A stretch of DNA of 47,901 nucleotides, taken from contig CAYWFU010000016.1 of the NCBI GenBank assembly GCA_964457585.1, positions 1-47,901 on the forward strand, given 5' to 3'. Position numbers and translations under genes: made by a program. Below the pieces are notes generated by a model that saw only the letters and a program-made list of their open reading frames with translations, had not been told where the DNA came from and did no database searches. The DNA is from CAYWFU01 sp964457585 (GTDB lineage Bacteria > JACRDZ01). Shown here piece after piece: positions 26,320 to 35,429 of the stretch. Each line of letters begins with the position of its first letter. Positions within the stretch are counted from its first letter, which is position 1.

Positions 26320-26640
26320 ACTGGTATGGCTATAAAAGATGTTAATATCTGAACATACTACTCTTACTCAAAAGAGGTAGTCGTCATTTCATTTTTTGTG
26401 GTTTGTTGAATTGCATGCATGGATTTCAATTTGTCTCTGCCTCGTAACAACGTTGTGGCGGCTATCTTTAAATCCTAATTTTATGAATAAGAGACTGGTA
26501 TGGTTTTGATGTTCTTCTAAGTAACTCACCACCTCCTTTGTTAAGAGGTAGTCGTCACTTCGTTTTTTCGTGGTTTAGTGGATAGTTTAAAATATTAAAT
26601 CCATTAATCACGGATTTACGGTGCGGCGGCTATCTGTAAA
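26320..26640 (+). ncRNA. Two tandem copies of a candidate structured RNA
   Basis: Two units about 170 bases apart share ACTGGTATGG (26320 and 26494), AGAGGTAGTCGTCA (26373 and 26544), TTTTTT...GTGGTTT and GGCGGCTATC (26457 and 26625). In each, GGTAGTCGTC can pair along its whole length with GGCGGCTATC using three G-U pairs. These become C-A mismatches on the other strand, so a plus-strand RNA is favoured. Unit 2 has an inner hairpin pairing 26569-26583 with 26599-26612. I recognise no known family. A minus-strand role in the V/A-ATPase leader is less likely from the pairing. Confidence in the repeat is high, in the RNA moderate. Confidence 0.45.
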
Positions 26641-26799
26641 TCTTTTCATTAAATATTTCTATCCTTATATTAATATCCTAATATCCTAATATTAAGGCTA
26701 GCATATTTATTTATTAATGTCAAGCATTTTTTTAAGAAACTCAGGGACGAAGAAACTCAGAAGAAATTCAGAATTCAGGGACATAAAATAATAAATAAG

Positions 26800-26828
26800 T
26801 TGACATCATAATCTAAATGTATTAAAAT
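26800..26828 (+). promoter_or_regulatory. Strong sigma70-type promoter
   Basis: TTGACA (26800-26805), a 17-bp spacer and TAAAAT (26823-26828). It has the same -35, spacing and -10 as the promoter before the cytochrome cluster. It would drive the small gene at 26935. Between them, codons just before the gene read WHGVIEGLWDEACTPNAKIK but lack a start, perhaps a gene remnant. The rest of 26641-26934 holds only AT-rich sequence with short repeated words (AAACTCAG, TCAGGGAC near 26740-26782). Confidence 0.7.
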
Positions 26829-26934
26829 TGTTAAATACCAAGACAATAAAGATACGTGGCACGGTGTGATTGAAGGACTTTGGGATGAGGCTTGTACTCC
26901 AAATGCAAAAATTAAAGTGAAGGGAGGTTAAACA

Positions 26935-27126
26935 ATGAATAAGATAATCAATATTAATGATTTATCTGAAGAACAGGCAAATCGCGTTTTTGAATTTATA
27001 CAATCATTAAGAGATCAATTTCAAAACAAACAAGCTGTAAAAAAAGAAAAAAGAGCTGATGGGAAAAGCATTTTAAGAATAATCAAAAAATTACATCAAA
27101 GGGTCTTCAGATCGAAAATCCTTTAA
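26935..27126 (+). CDS. Small protein, possibly antitoxin-like
   Basis: 63 residues with a strong ribosome site (GGGAGG) 8 bases upstream. The N-terminal half, NKIININDLSEEQANRVFEF followed by IQSLRDQF, resembles DUF2281-like or antitoxin-type small proteins. Near 27100 another frame would continue KGLQIENPLKDI to a stop at the end of the same open region, so a single-base frameshift may have changed the C-terminus. No toxin gene is adjacent. Tentative. Confidence 0.4.
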   Translation: MNKIININDLSEEQANRVFEFIQSLRDQFQNKQAVKKEKRADGKSILRIIKKLHQRVFRSKIL

Positions 27127-27186
27127 AAGATATTTAATGTGCATTAATAAATTACCCTTCCGCTAAATCCTTTACTCACCACCCCA

Positions 27187-27399
27187 TCAATCATCATCCG
27201 TTTCAGAAATATCTGCTCTTGATAAAGCAGTTAATTCCATTTTAGTCGTGAGCATCGCTCCAAGAAGCGCGGCATTATCCTCGCCAGTCTTGCCAATGAT
27301 ATACATGTGTCCCGGACGATCTTTTTTTAATATATCTCGCTTTATTTTTACATTCGCCAATTCCCTAATAAGACGGATTATCTCACTATTCGTTATCAT
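27187..27399 (-). CDS. Small hypothetical protein
   Basis: 70 residues, mixed charged and hydrophobic (IIRLIRELANVKIKRDIL, then ALLGAMLTTKMELTAL), with an acidic end. The ribosome site is weak (AAGATAAG) and the composition does not settle whether it is real; an opposite-strand frame of 60 codons overlaps it. It may be a short accessory gene or chance. The surrounding 27127-27569 holds nothing else I can support. Confidence 0.25.
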   Translation of the reverse strand: MITNSEIIRLIRELANVKIKRDILKKDRPGHMYIIGKTGEDNAALLGAMLTTKMELTALSRADISETDDD

Positions 27400-27569
27400 G
27401 TTACTTATCTTAGTTTCAATCTCTTATTGAACCATCCATGCTATGTGCTTGGCTAAATATCAATTAAATCAAGGTAAGCCCACTTTTATTTTGACTTGCT
27501 TTCTATTAGGCGTCCTGTATTATTTCCCAAAATCTATATAAAAATTTCTGCACAATTCCTACAAATTTC

Positions 27570-27598
27570 TTGACTTTTCATATTTTTATAATTATATT
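27570..27598 (+). promoter_or_regulatory. Probable smc promoter
   Basis: TTGACT (27570-27575), a 17-bp spacer and TATATT (27593-27598), about 80 bases before the smc start in an AT-rich leader. Confidence 0.5.
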
Positions 27599-27680
27599 TT
27601 ATTTATTTCATTATTGATTTTACTTATACATATAATAGTATATATTTAATGAAAATTTAAAATATTGGAGGAAAAAGAAT

Positions 27681-30600
27681 TTGCAATTAAAACAAGTTGA
27701 AATATTCGGATTTAAGACCTTTGCGGATAAAGTGGATTTATTATTTTCTCCCGGAATAACAGCAATTGTTGGTCCAAATGGATGCGGAAAAACAAATATT
27801 CTGGATTCAATTAGATGGGTATTGGGAGAACAAAGTTCGAAAATTCTGAGAAGTACTAGAATGGAAGATGTAATTTATAATGGTGGACAAACAATAAAAC
27901 CGCTTAATATGGCAGAGGTCTCACTTACATTTGTTAATAATAAAAAAATACTTCCGATTGAATATGATGAAGTAACAATTACAAGAAGGTTGTATCGTTC
28001 AGGAGAAAGCGAATATTTTATTAATAAATCAGAATGCAGGCTTAAGGATATTAATGAACTTTTTATGGATACCGGGATTGGTTCTCATGTTTATTCCATA
28101 ATAGAACAGAGTCAGATTGATCTAATTCTCAGCAATAATCCCGCATTGCGCCGTATGCTGTTTGAAGAAGCAGCAGGAATAATGAAATATAAAACCAGAA
28201 AAAGAGAAACTCTTTCCAAGCTTGAGCATACAGAACAAAATTTGTTAAGGCTTTGCGATATAGTTGAAGAAGTTTCAAAACAAGCTGATTTGCTTAAATC
28301 GCAGGCAAATAAAGCTCAAAAATATTTATCTTATAGAGATGAATTGAAAGATATGCAGAAAAGATTGACTTTATTAGAATATATTGACATAAATGAATTA
28401 TCTAAAACATATTCATCTGCTTTAAAGGAACAAGAAGAAAAAAAGAATAATATACAGGTAGAAGTTAATCAAAAAGAAACAGAAATAAATACATTAAAAG
28501 TAGAAATAATCGGGATTGACAGAAAAATTGCCGAAGAACATGAGTCTCAGTTTAAACTTGAACATGATATAGATAAATTGGAAAATGCTATTGCTGTTGA
28601 TAAAGAACGGCTTGGCGGATTGGATAATCAGAAAAACCGGGAAATAGAAAACAGGGTTTTATATGAAGATAGAATTCATCGGAATTCTCAGGAATTAAGT
28701 GAAACCAAAAATGAAATAATTCATATTAAAAATGATATTGAATCAAAGACTTTAATTTTAAATGAGATGGAAATAAATTTAAGAGAATTGAAAAATCAAT
28801 TAAAAGATAATGAAAAATCATGGGAAGAATATAGAAATTCTGAAATAGATATAAAGAAAAAAATCGCCAGCAATGAAAATATTTTGCAGAATCATAGTGC
28901 TAAAGCAGAAGAGATAGTTAATTCAAAGCAAAAAATTAAAAATGAAAAACAGGAACTTATAAAGAATATTAATTTATTAGAAGATAAAATAAATAAAGAA
29001 GAACATGAAATATCAGAAATACAAAAAGAAAAGGAAAAAACATATCAAAATTTAACTTCACAAACTCAAGAATTAGGAAAATCTAAAAATGAATTAAGTA
29101 TTAAAGAAAAATTAATTTATGAAAAATTCGGGGATAAAAGAGAGAAAGAATCCAGATTAATCACGCTTAAGAGTTTAAAAGAAAGTATGGTTGGATATTT
29201 TTTCGGGGTTAAAGAAATATTGCTTGAAAAAAAGAAAGGCAATTTTAAAGGTTGTATTGGTCCAGTTGCAGATCTAATTCGTACTTCTCAAAAATATGAA
29301 TATGCGATTGAAGTGGCATTAGGTGCGAATATACAGAATATTGTTACTGAAACAGCCAGAGATGCAAAAGAAGCAATTGAGTATTTAAAGAATAATGAGA
29401 AGGGCAGGGCAACTTTTTTACCTTTAGATGTTATTGTATCCTCTGAAAACGGCAAAGATATAAATGATTCTGTTTTACAGCACGAAGGAGTAATTGGCAA
29501 AGCTATTGATTTAATAGAATTCGGACCAAAATATATAAATATAATGAAATATTTGCTTGGCAAAGTGATAATTGTACGGAATCTTGATTATGCGATAGAG
29601 ATTTTAAATACTATTCGTGATAGGAATTTTCGTTTGGTAACATTAAATGGTGAAATGATAAATCCAGCTGGAGCTATTACTGGAGGAAGTGTGGATAAGC
29701 GTATATCAGGACTTCTGGGAAGAGAAAGAGAAATGGATGAATTAGTAAAAGCTGTAAATAATCTTGAAGCCGAACTGCAAAAAGAGCTTAAGCTAAGTGA
29801 TACGTTAAAAGAAAAAATATCCGCACTTGAATCAAGCATTTTGGAATTAAATAAAAAATATCGTGAAAAAGAAATTGTTTTACTTGAAAAAAATAATCTG
29901 CAAGTTAGATATAAAGAAGAAAAGGATTCAACTCTTAATCACACATATGAACTTGAAAAATTATGGGAAAAAATTGAGCAGGAAAGTAAACTTTCTTTTA
30001 ATGAAAAAATTACTTCTGAAAAAGAAATTTTTGAATTAGAGAGCACTTTAAGAGAGATTATTGCTAAAATCGATGAACTCGTAAAAACGATTGAACTTGC
30101 AAGAAAGCGTCAGGAAGAACTGCAAAATGAATTGACTGAAATTAAGCTTGCAATAGCAACAAAACAGGAAAAATTGATGCATTTAGAAAACATAGAAAAA
30201 AATCTGGATAAATCACTTAATGAAATCCATGCTGCAATAGACAAATTTGCTTTTAATTTGAAAAAATTTGATGAAGAAAAAATAATGTATGAAAATGGAA
30301 TAAAAGAAAAAGAGAAAGAGATAATTGAACTATTTGACAAGAAGAAATTAAAAGGACAGGAAATAACTATTGTTGAAGAAAAACACAGAGAAATAAATGA
30401 CAATATAATTAAGATAGAAAATGAATTAAAAGAGTGTAGAAAAAATTATGATAAACTCCAGCAGGAATGGTATGAATTAGAAGTTAAAAATCAGGAAATG
30501 CAGTTAAAGACTAAAAATATTTTAGAAAAGTTAAGAACAGACTTTGGTATATATGAAGCAGATTTAGATAAAATTGAAATACAGGGTGAAATTGATCGTG

Positions 30601-31256
30601 ATGGATTAAAAGAAAAAATAGAATTAATTCATAATCGAATGATTAAAATGGAGCCAGTAAATGTCATGGCAATTGAAGAATATAAAAATGTGAATGAACG
30701 ATATGAATTTTTATTAAATCAGAAAAAAGATCTTGAAGAAGCTAAAGATTCATTAAAAAAGACTATAGATAAAATCAATCAAACAAGTGAAAGTAATTTT
30801 AAAGAGACTTTTGAATTAATAAAAAATAATTTCATCTATGTTTTTAAAAAGTTTTTTCAAGGTGGAACTGCTGATTTAGTTCTGGTAGAAGGGCCGGAAG
30901 ATGTTGAACCCGGTATTGATATAATAGCCCAGCCTCCGGGTAAAAAACCGCAAACAATAACACTGCTTTCAGGAGGGGAAAGAGCTCTAACCGCTATTGC
31001 GCTGATATTTGGTATTTTTATGGTTAAGCCAAGCCCTTTCTGTATTCTGGATGAAGTTGATGCTCCTCTGGATGATACTAATATTAATAAATATTTATCT
31101 CAGATACATGAGTTTTCAGCAAATTCGCAGTTCATAACAATTACTCATAATAAAATTACAATGGAAAAAGCTGATACTCTTTATGGTGTTACTATGGAAG
31201 AGCCTGGGATATCAAAAATAATGTCTATACGTTTTAAAGAACCTGATATAAATTAA
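27681..31256 (+). CDS. smc: Chromosome segregation ATPase SMC
   Basis: 1191 residues, full length. It starts at a TTG with TGGAGGAA 9 bases upstream; MQLKQVEIFGFKTFADKVDL is the typical N-terminus. Walker A GPNGCGKT is at 31-38. Long coiled coils flank a hinge domain at about 510-660 (VGYFFGVKEILL, GCIGPVADLI, INPAGAITGGSVDKR). The C-terminal head has the ABC signature LLSGGERALTA and Walker B FCILDEVDAPLDD. It compacts and segregates the chromosome with ScpA and ScpB, not present here. Monocistronic as far as visible. Confidence 0.98.
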   Translation: MQLKQVEIFGFKTFADKVDLLFSPGITAIVGPNGCGKTNILDSIRWVLGEQSSKILRSTRMEDVIYNGGQTIKPLNMAEVSLTFVNNKKILPIEYDEVTITRRLYRSGESEYFINKSECRLKDINELFMDTGIGSHVYSIIEQSQIDLILSNNPALRRMLFEEAAGIMKYKTRKRETLSKLEHTEQNLLRLCDIVEEVSKQADLLKSQANKAQKYLSYRDELKDMQKRLTLLEYIDINELSKTYSSALKEQEEKKNNIQVEVNQKETEINTLKVEIIGIDRKIAEEHESQFKLEHDIDKLENAIAVDKERLGGLDNQKNREIENRVLYEDRIHRNSQELSETKNEIIHIKNDIESKTLILNEMEINLRELKNQLKDNEKSWEEYRNSEIDIKKKIASNENILQNHSAKAEEIVNSKQKIKNEKQELIKNINLLEDKINKEEHEISEIQKEKEKTYQNLTSQTQELGKSKNELSIKEKLIYEKFGDKREKESRLITLKSLKESMVGYFFGVKEILLEKKKGNFKGCIGPVADLIRTSQKYEYAIEVALGANIQNIVTETARDAKEAIEYLKNNEKGRATFLPLDVIVSSENGKDINDSVLQHEGVIGKAIDLIEFGPKYINIMKYLLGKVIIVRNLDYAIEILNTIRDRNFRLVTLNGEMINPAGAITGGSVDKRISGLLGREREMDELVKAVNNLEAELQKELKLSDTLKEKISALESSILELNKKYREKEIVLLEKNNLQVRYKEEKDSTLNHTYELEKLWEKIEQESKLSFNEKITSEKEIFELESTLREIIAKIDELVKTIELARKRQEELQNELTEIKLAIATKQEKLMHLENIEKNLDKSLNEIHAAIDKFAFNLKKFDEEKIMYENGIKEKEKEIIELFDKKKLKGQEITIVEEKHREINDNIIKIENELKECRKNYDKLQQEWYELEVKNQEMQLKTKNILEKLRTDFGIYEADLDKIEIQGEIDRDGLKEKIELIHNRMIKMEPVNVMAIEEYKNVNERYEFLLNQKKDLEEAKDSLKKTIDKINQTSESNFKETFELIKNNFIYVFKKFFQGGTADLVLVEGPEDVEPGIDIIAQPPGKKPQTITLLSGGERALTAIALIFGIFMVKPSPFCILDEVDAPLDDTNINKYLSQIHEFSANSQFITITHNKITMEKADTLYGVTMEEPGISKIMSIRFKEPDIN

Positions 31257-31294
31257 ATAATTAATATTTTTTTAAATTATAGATTAATTTTTTC

Positions 31295-31323
31295 TTGACA
31301 TGAAGCTAAAAGGGTATTAAAAT
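31295..31323 (+). promoter_or_regulatory. Promoter of the cytochrome cluster
   Basis: TTGACA (31295-31300), a 17-bp spacer and TAAAAT (31318-31323), placed 91 bases before the first cytochrome gene. It is nearly consensus, so high basal transcription is likely. No clear operator was seen in the leader. Confidence 0.75.
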
Positions 31324-31414
31324 AAAACTCTAATATCACAAACAAGTCTTCTATTTTTCCCTTTCGAAAGCAAATATTTTTAGGAGTTTTTATTTTCAGA
31401 AAGAGAGAGATGCA

Positions 31415-33151
31415 ATGCAGAAGGGGACAATAGTATTTTTTGCGTTTTTATTTTTTGGGGTAATAACAATATCAACAATAAGTAATGAAGAGAAAGAAAC
31501 GCTAAAAAAGGATATTCAACAACATGGGTTAGCACTTGAAGATATGGTAACAAAAAAAATACAAAAAAATGAATTACGAAATTATCATTTAGAGGAAATG
31601 GGTTGTTCTGATTGTCATGGTGAACAGCCCAAAATTGGTAAAGATACACAAAGTACAGTTAAACTAGTAGAAGAAAATATAAATGTTTTATGCAGCAAAT
31701 GTCATGAAGGTGATAATTTGCATCCAGTATCAGTTGAAGCAGCTCCTCCTGGAACAAATATAAAAGTTCCAGATTTTTTGCCATTAGGAACGAGAGGAAT
31801 AAATAAAGGTAAGATTACCTGCATAACCTGTCATGCAATTCATTTGCAGGATGCAATTAATTATCTTTTAAGGGGGTTTCCTTTGAATCGCAAAGAGGTT
31901 GTTGACATAAGCATTATAGAGAGTGAACGAAAGACCTTTTTTCAAGAAAGACAGGATTTATGCAAAGCCTGTCATGATGTAGATTTTATCAAAAAAAATC
32001 CTCATAATCGTCAAACCAAATCTTGCAAATTTTGTCATGCGAAAGATCCAAATGAATCTGCAAATATTGATGATACTTTTAAAAACGATATTTTAAAGTT
32101 ATGTAATTTCTGTCATGCAAAAAAAAGAGAAGCTCATTATCTTTCTGTAAATCCTTTTTATGACAAGGAATTAAAAAAAGAAATAAATAAGCTGGGAATT
32201 GTTTTAATTGATGGAAAAATAGTTTGCGTATCATGTCATGATCCGCATGGAGAAACTGAATTACCTCATGCCTTGCGGGATAACTATGTATCTTTAGCTG
32301 AAAAATCCAATAGAATTAATCCTCATTGGACAGGTGTTTTTTGTTATTCATGTCATAAAAGAGAAGAAAGTAAATTAGGATTTAAATTTAATGGAGATTA
32401 TAATAAAATATGTAATTGGTGTCATGAAACAAAAGAAGCGAGAGGGAATATTCATCCGATAGGTATAGTCCCAACTATAAGGGAGGGATTAAGGATTCCT
32501 AAAGAATTTCCACTGCAAGCAGGAAGGCTCACTTGTATGACATGTCATAATGCTCGAATACAGGAGAAGAATGATAAAAAAACACAGGAGTTAAATGAAA
32601 ATTTTTTAATTGGATTTCCATATAAAGATAAAAATGAAATGTGTTTTAAATGTCATATAAGAAAAAATTTTAATAAAATAAATGCACATGATCAAATCTC
32701 TGATGAAGGTGAAATCAGTGAAGAGAATTGTGTTTATTGTCATACATCACGCCCGGATAGAAAAGTTGAAGGAATGGATTATATTGATCCTACAATAGAA
32801 GATTTAACTTATTTATGCATACGTTGTCATGATGAAAGTGTTCATCCTGCAAAAGTGAATCACTTACTAAAGATGCCAGAGGAAAAACTTAGAAGAAAGC
32901 ATCAGTATGAAAGTGTGAGCAATGTTTTATATCCATTGGATGCAAGAGGCAGGATTTTTTGCGGAACATGTCATAATGTTCATGAATCGGGTATTGTAAA
33001 AAGCAATAGAGCATCCAAAGGTTCAGATGTAAGTCAACGTATAAGATTGCCTCTCCTTAAAGGTGAATTATGTTTAGTTTGTCATAATAAAGATGCTGGA
33101 GGAAAAGAACAGGAAGATGAATTAAAAAGCGAAAAGGAAAGTTTGGATTAG
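31415..33151 (+). CDS. Secreted 15-haem c-type cytochrome
   Basis: 578 residues. An N-terminal hydrophobic segment (about 5-20) serves as signal or anchor. Fifteen CXXCH motifs follow, from CSDCH to CLVCH (for example CSKCH, CITCH, CKACH, CKFCH, CNFCH, CVSCH and CGTCH). Repeated HPVSV- and HPIGIVP-type stretches before pairs of motifs resemble the doubled CxxCH (cytochrome c3/c7-like) family. It probably carries electrons in the periplasm or outside the cell. It opens the cytochrome cluster behind a strong promoter. The ribosome site is weak (AGAGAGA); a better AGGAG lies too far upstream. Confidence 0.88.
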   Translation: MQKGTIVFFAFLFFGVITISTISNEEKETLKKDIQQHGLALEDMVTKKIQKNELRNYHLEEMGCSDCHGEQPKIGKDTQSTVKLVEENINVLCSKCHEGDNLHPVSVEAAPPGTNIKVPDFLPLGTRGINKGKITCITCHAIHLQDAINYLLRGFPLNRKEVVDISIIESERKTFFQERQDLCKACHDVDFIKKNPHNRQTKSCKFCHAKDPNESANIDDTFKNDILKLCNFCHAKKREAHYLSVNPFYDKELKKEINKLGIVLIDGKIVCVSCHDPHGETELPHALRDNYVSLAEKSNRINPHWTGVFCYSCHKREESKLGFKFNGDYNKICNWCHETKEARGNIHPIGIVPTIREGLRIPKEFPLQAGRLTCMTCHNARIQEKNDKKTQELNENFLIGFPYKDKNEMCFKCHIRKNFNKINAHDQISDEGEISEENCVYCHTSRPDRKVEGMDYIDPTIEDLTYLCIRCHDESVHPAKVNHLLKMPEEKLRRKHQYESVSNVLYPLDARGRIFCGTCHNVHESGIVKSNRASKGSDVSQRIRLPLLKGELCLVCHNKDAGGKEQEDELKSEKESLD

Positions 33152-33248
33152 ACTAAAAAATATTTTCTAATCAATTATTCAAATTTTCTTATTTTCATTA
33201 ATTAGTAATTAAAAAATTAAATTTTTAAAAAAGGAGGTGAAAAGATAA

Positions 33249-34508
33249 ATGCCAAAGTTTAAATCTTTAAGCAAATTTTTACTAAAATGGTTTTTATCAG
33301 TTTTAATTTTAGCAGTAGTTATAATGCCTTATGGAGTAGCAGTAAATGCTGAAGAGGCTCAGTCCCAAGGAGAACAGCCAGTTTCATCTCCAGATGAAGG
33401 GTCCATGTCTAAAGATGATTGTTTGAAATGTCATGGTTTTAAAGATATTGCGATTACCAGACCCAATGGTTCTTCAAAATTTTTCTATGTTAATCCAGAT
33501 GTTTTTGAAAAAACTGTTCATGGGAATGTTAGTTGTAAAGATTGTCATGATATTGATGAAATTCCGCATAAACCAATTGATGAAAGAAACCGTGTATGGT
33601 GTGGAAAACAATGTCATCTTATAGAACCTTCTCAGAAAGAAACAAATACAGCATTTTCTCATGGTCCGATTTATAATATTTTCAAAGAAAGCGTTCATGC
33701 AAAAGGTGAATGCTATACTAAGGATGGACAACCGGTTCCAGATGATGAATACAATACTGATGCTCCTGCATGTAAATACTGTCATTCTAATCCAGTTTAT
33801 AATTTACGTGAAGATGGTACAACAGCAGAAGTTGTTTTTGAAAATGTAAGACGATGTATGGCTTGTCATCCAGGACCAATGAAAGCAGATGGTACTCCTT
33901 CAAATTTATTTGCATATAGATTCTATCGGCATGTAACTCATCGATTGCAGTCGAGTACTAAAAGATCTCCGTTGGGTGTTGTAGATTTATGTGCAAGTTG
34001 TCATGATAATAAAGATTTAATGAAAAAGCATAATGTAAAAACAAATGCTGTTGAAACATACAAAGATACATTCCATTGGAAAGCAATTAAGCTTGGACAC
34101 AAGAAAACAGCACATTGCTTAAGTTGTCATACTTTACCAGATCATTCAGTACATGATATTAAAAAATCAAAAAATCCATTAGCAGCTACATATTTACATT
34201 ATAAAGACAAAGATAAAAAAGAAGTTGACTGGAGTAAATCTAACCGTCAGAAAACTTGTGGATATTATGAAGGTCCGGTTTTAAGTAATACAAAAGGTGG
34301 ATGTCATCCTATTTCTGCAGCTGAAAACAACCTTGAATTAGCCAGATATGATGTTCATATGAAAGTAAAATTAGCTAAAGGAAGTTATGTTGAATTTATC
34401 GTTTTGGAAACATTTTTCTGGTTAACTTTTGGAACTGTAAGTTTCTTACTGGTAGTTATTACATTGGAACTTTTAAGAAGAATTTTTCCACCAAAAAGAC
34501 AGCATTAA
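33249..34508 (+). CDS. Membrane-anchored multihaem cytochrome c
   Basis: 419 residues with signal peptide (about 10-35) and a C-terminal membrane helix (about 387-410, FFWLTFGTVSFLLVVITLEL). Six CXXCH motifs are canonical (CLKCH, CKDCH, CKYCH, CMACH, CASCH and CLSCH). One is CX3CH (CGKQCH). One is CX14CH, where CGYYEG ends in GGCH. Eight haems are therefore possible. The topology and the b-type cytochrome gene immediately downstream suggest a quinol-oxidising pair. GGAGGTG precedes the start. The noncanonical sites may need a dedicated lyase or may not bind haem. Confidence 0.85.
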   Translation: MPKFKSLSKFLLKWFLSVLILAVVIMPYGVAVNAEEAQSQGEQPVSSPDEGSMSKDDCLKCHGFKDIAITRPNGSSKFFYVNPDVFEKTVHGNVSCKDCHDIDEIPHKPIDERNRVWCGKQCHLIEPSQKETNTAFSHGPIYNIFKESVHAKGECYTKDGQPVPDDEYNTDAPACKYCHSNPVYNLREDGTTAEVVFENVRRCMACHPGPMKADGTPSNLFAYRFYRHVTHRLQSSTKRSPLGVVDLCASCHDNKDLMKKHNVKTNAVETYKDTFHWKAIKLGHKKTAHCLSCHTLPDHSVHDIKKSKNPLAATYLHYKDKDKKEVDWSKSNRQKTCGYYEGPVLSNTKGGCHPISAAENNLELARYDVHMKVKLAKGSYVEFIVLETFFWLTFGTVSFLLVVITLELLRRIFPPKRQH

Positions 34509-34520
34509 TTTTTAAAATAT

Positions 34521-34554
34521 TGGGTCTTTGTATTATTTGAAGTACAAGGACCCA
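34521..34554 (+). other. 12-bp hairpin between cytochrome genes
   Basis: TGGGTCTTTGTA (34521-34532) pairs with TACAAGGACCCA (34543-34554) with a single T-G pair. Only four Ts follow, a little later, so this may be a partial terminator or an mRNA-stabilising hairpin setting the ratio of the two membrane subunits. Confidence 0.55.
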
Positions 34555-34585
34555 GCAGTTTTGAATTAGAAAGGAGTTGAGATTA

Positions 34586-35383
34586 ATGTCAACCCATGAA
34601 ATGGTAGAAGAAGAAGAGTTGTATGATCGTTTTACTTTTATGCAACTTCTAAATCATATTGTTCTTATGGTTACATTCATTTTAGTTGTATTAACCGGAT
34701 TTCCTCAGAAATTTTGTTTTGCTCCATGGGCAGATTTTATTACATTTTTATTTGGCGGAGCAGAATCCATGAGAAAAGTACATCATACAGCTGGAGTATT
34801 TATGGTAATCAATTTTTTTGCTCATTCTTTTTATCTTGTATATCGCTGGACCAGTGAAGGATGGAAAAGTCTATATAATGATTTTATTATGGTACCAAAT
34901 CCTAATGATGGATGGGCAATTGTACAGAATTTTAAATATTGGTTATTTTTAACTGACGAACCTGCTGAATATGATGAAATAGGCTGGAAAGAAAAATTTG
35001 ATTATTGGGCTGTATATTGGGGTACTGTTGCTTTTGGAGCTACAGGACCAATGATGTGGTTCCCTCATTTTTTTACAAAATTTTTACCAGCCTGGGGGGT
35101 TTATGTAGCATGGATAATACATAGTGATGAAGCAGTTCTTGCTACATTAGTTATTTTTATCTGGCATTTTTATAATGTTCATATTGGTCCAGAAAGATGG
35201 CCGATAGGAAGAGTCTGGTATACTGGAAAGCTTGATAAAGAAGAATTAGTTGAAGAACATCTGGCTTACTATAAGGAACTAAAAGGAATACCAGGTAAAA
35301 CAGGGCTGAATCGTTTACGACGCGGTAAAGTTAAAAATAGAGATACTAATACTGGTGGATTTTTTCCTAGAGAAAAATCTTAA
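34586..35383 (+). CDS. Membrane b-type cytochrome, quinone-reactive
   Basis: 265 residues from ATG 34586, with AAGGAG 9 bases upstream; an in-frame TTG at 34577 overlaps the ribosome site. About four membrane segments. Histidines in or near helices (His24, His66, His67, His80, His179, His194 and His199) fit two b haems as in formate dehydrogenase gamma/cytochrome b561-like subunits. It likely passes electrons between menaquinone and the adjacent c-type cytochromes, as in Cbc-type complexes. A conserved-looking loop (NPNDGWAIVQNFKYWLF) lies between helices 2 and 3. Confidence 0.82.
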   Translation: MSTHEMVEEEELYDRFTFMQLLNHIVLMVTFILVVLTGFPQKFCFAPWADFITFLFGGAESMRKVHHTAGVFMVINFFAHSFYLVYRWTSEGWKSLYNDFIMVPNPNDGWAIVQNFKYWLFLTDEPAEYDEIGWKEKFDYWAVYWGTVAFGATGPMMWFPHFFTKFLPAWGVYVAWIIHSDEAVLATLVIFIWHFYNVHIGPERWPIGRVWYTGKLDKEELVEEHLAYYKELKGIPGKTGLNRLRRGKVKNRDTNTGGFFPREKS

Positions 35384-35429
35384 ATTATTAGAAATATTGA
35401 AATTTAATGCAAAGGGGGGATAAGAAAAA

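Noticed and set aside
26320..26640. Minus-strand riboswitch for the V/A-ATPase genes
   Set aside because: On the minus strand the main stem would contain three C-A mismatches, while the plus strand pairs fully with G-U; the plus orientation is preferred though not proven.
26220..26645. CRISPR array or tRNA cluster near the repeated blocks
   Set aside because: Only two units about 170 bases apart with differing interiors, and no tRNA cloverleaf or TPsiC-type motif was found.
33474..33785. Antisense frame within the anchored cytochrome gene
   Set aside because: Shadow frame; the opposite strand holds conserved haem motifs and a signal peptide.
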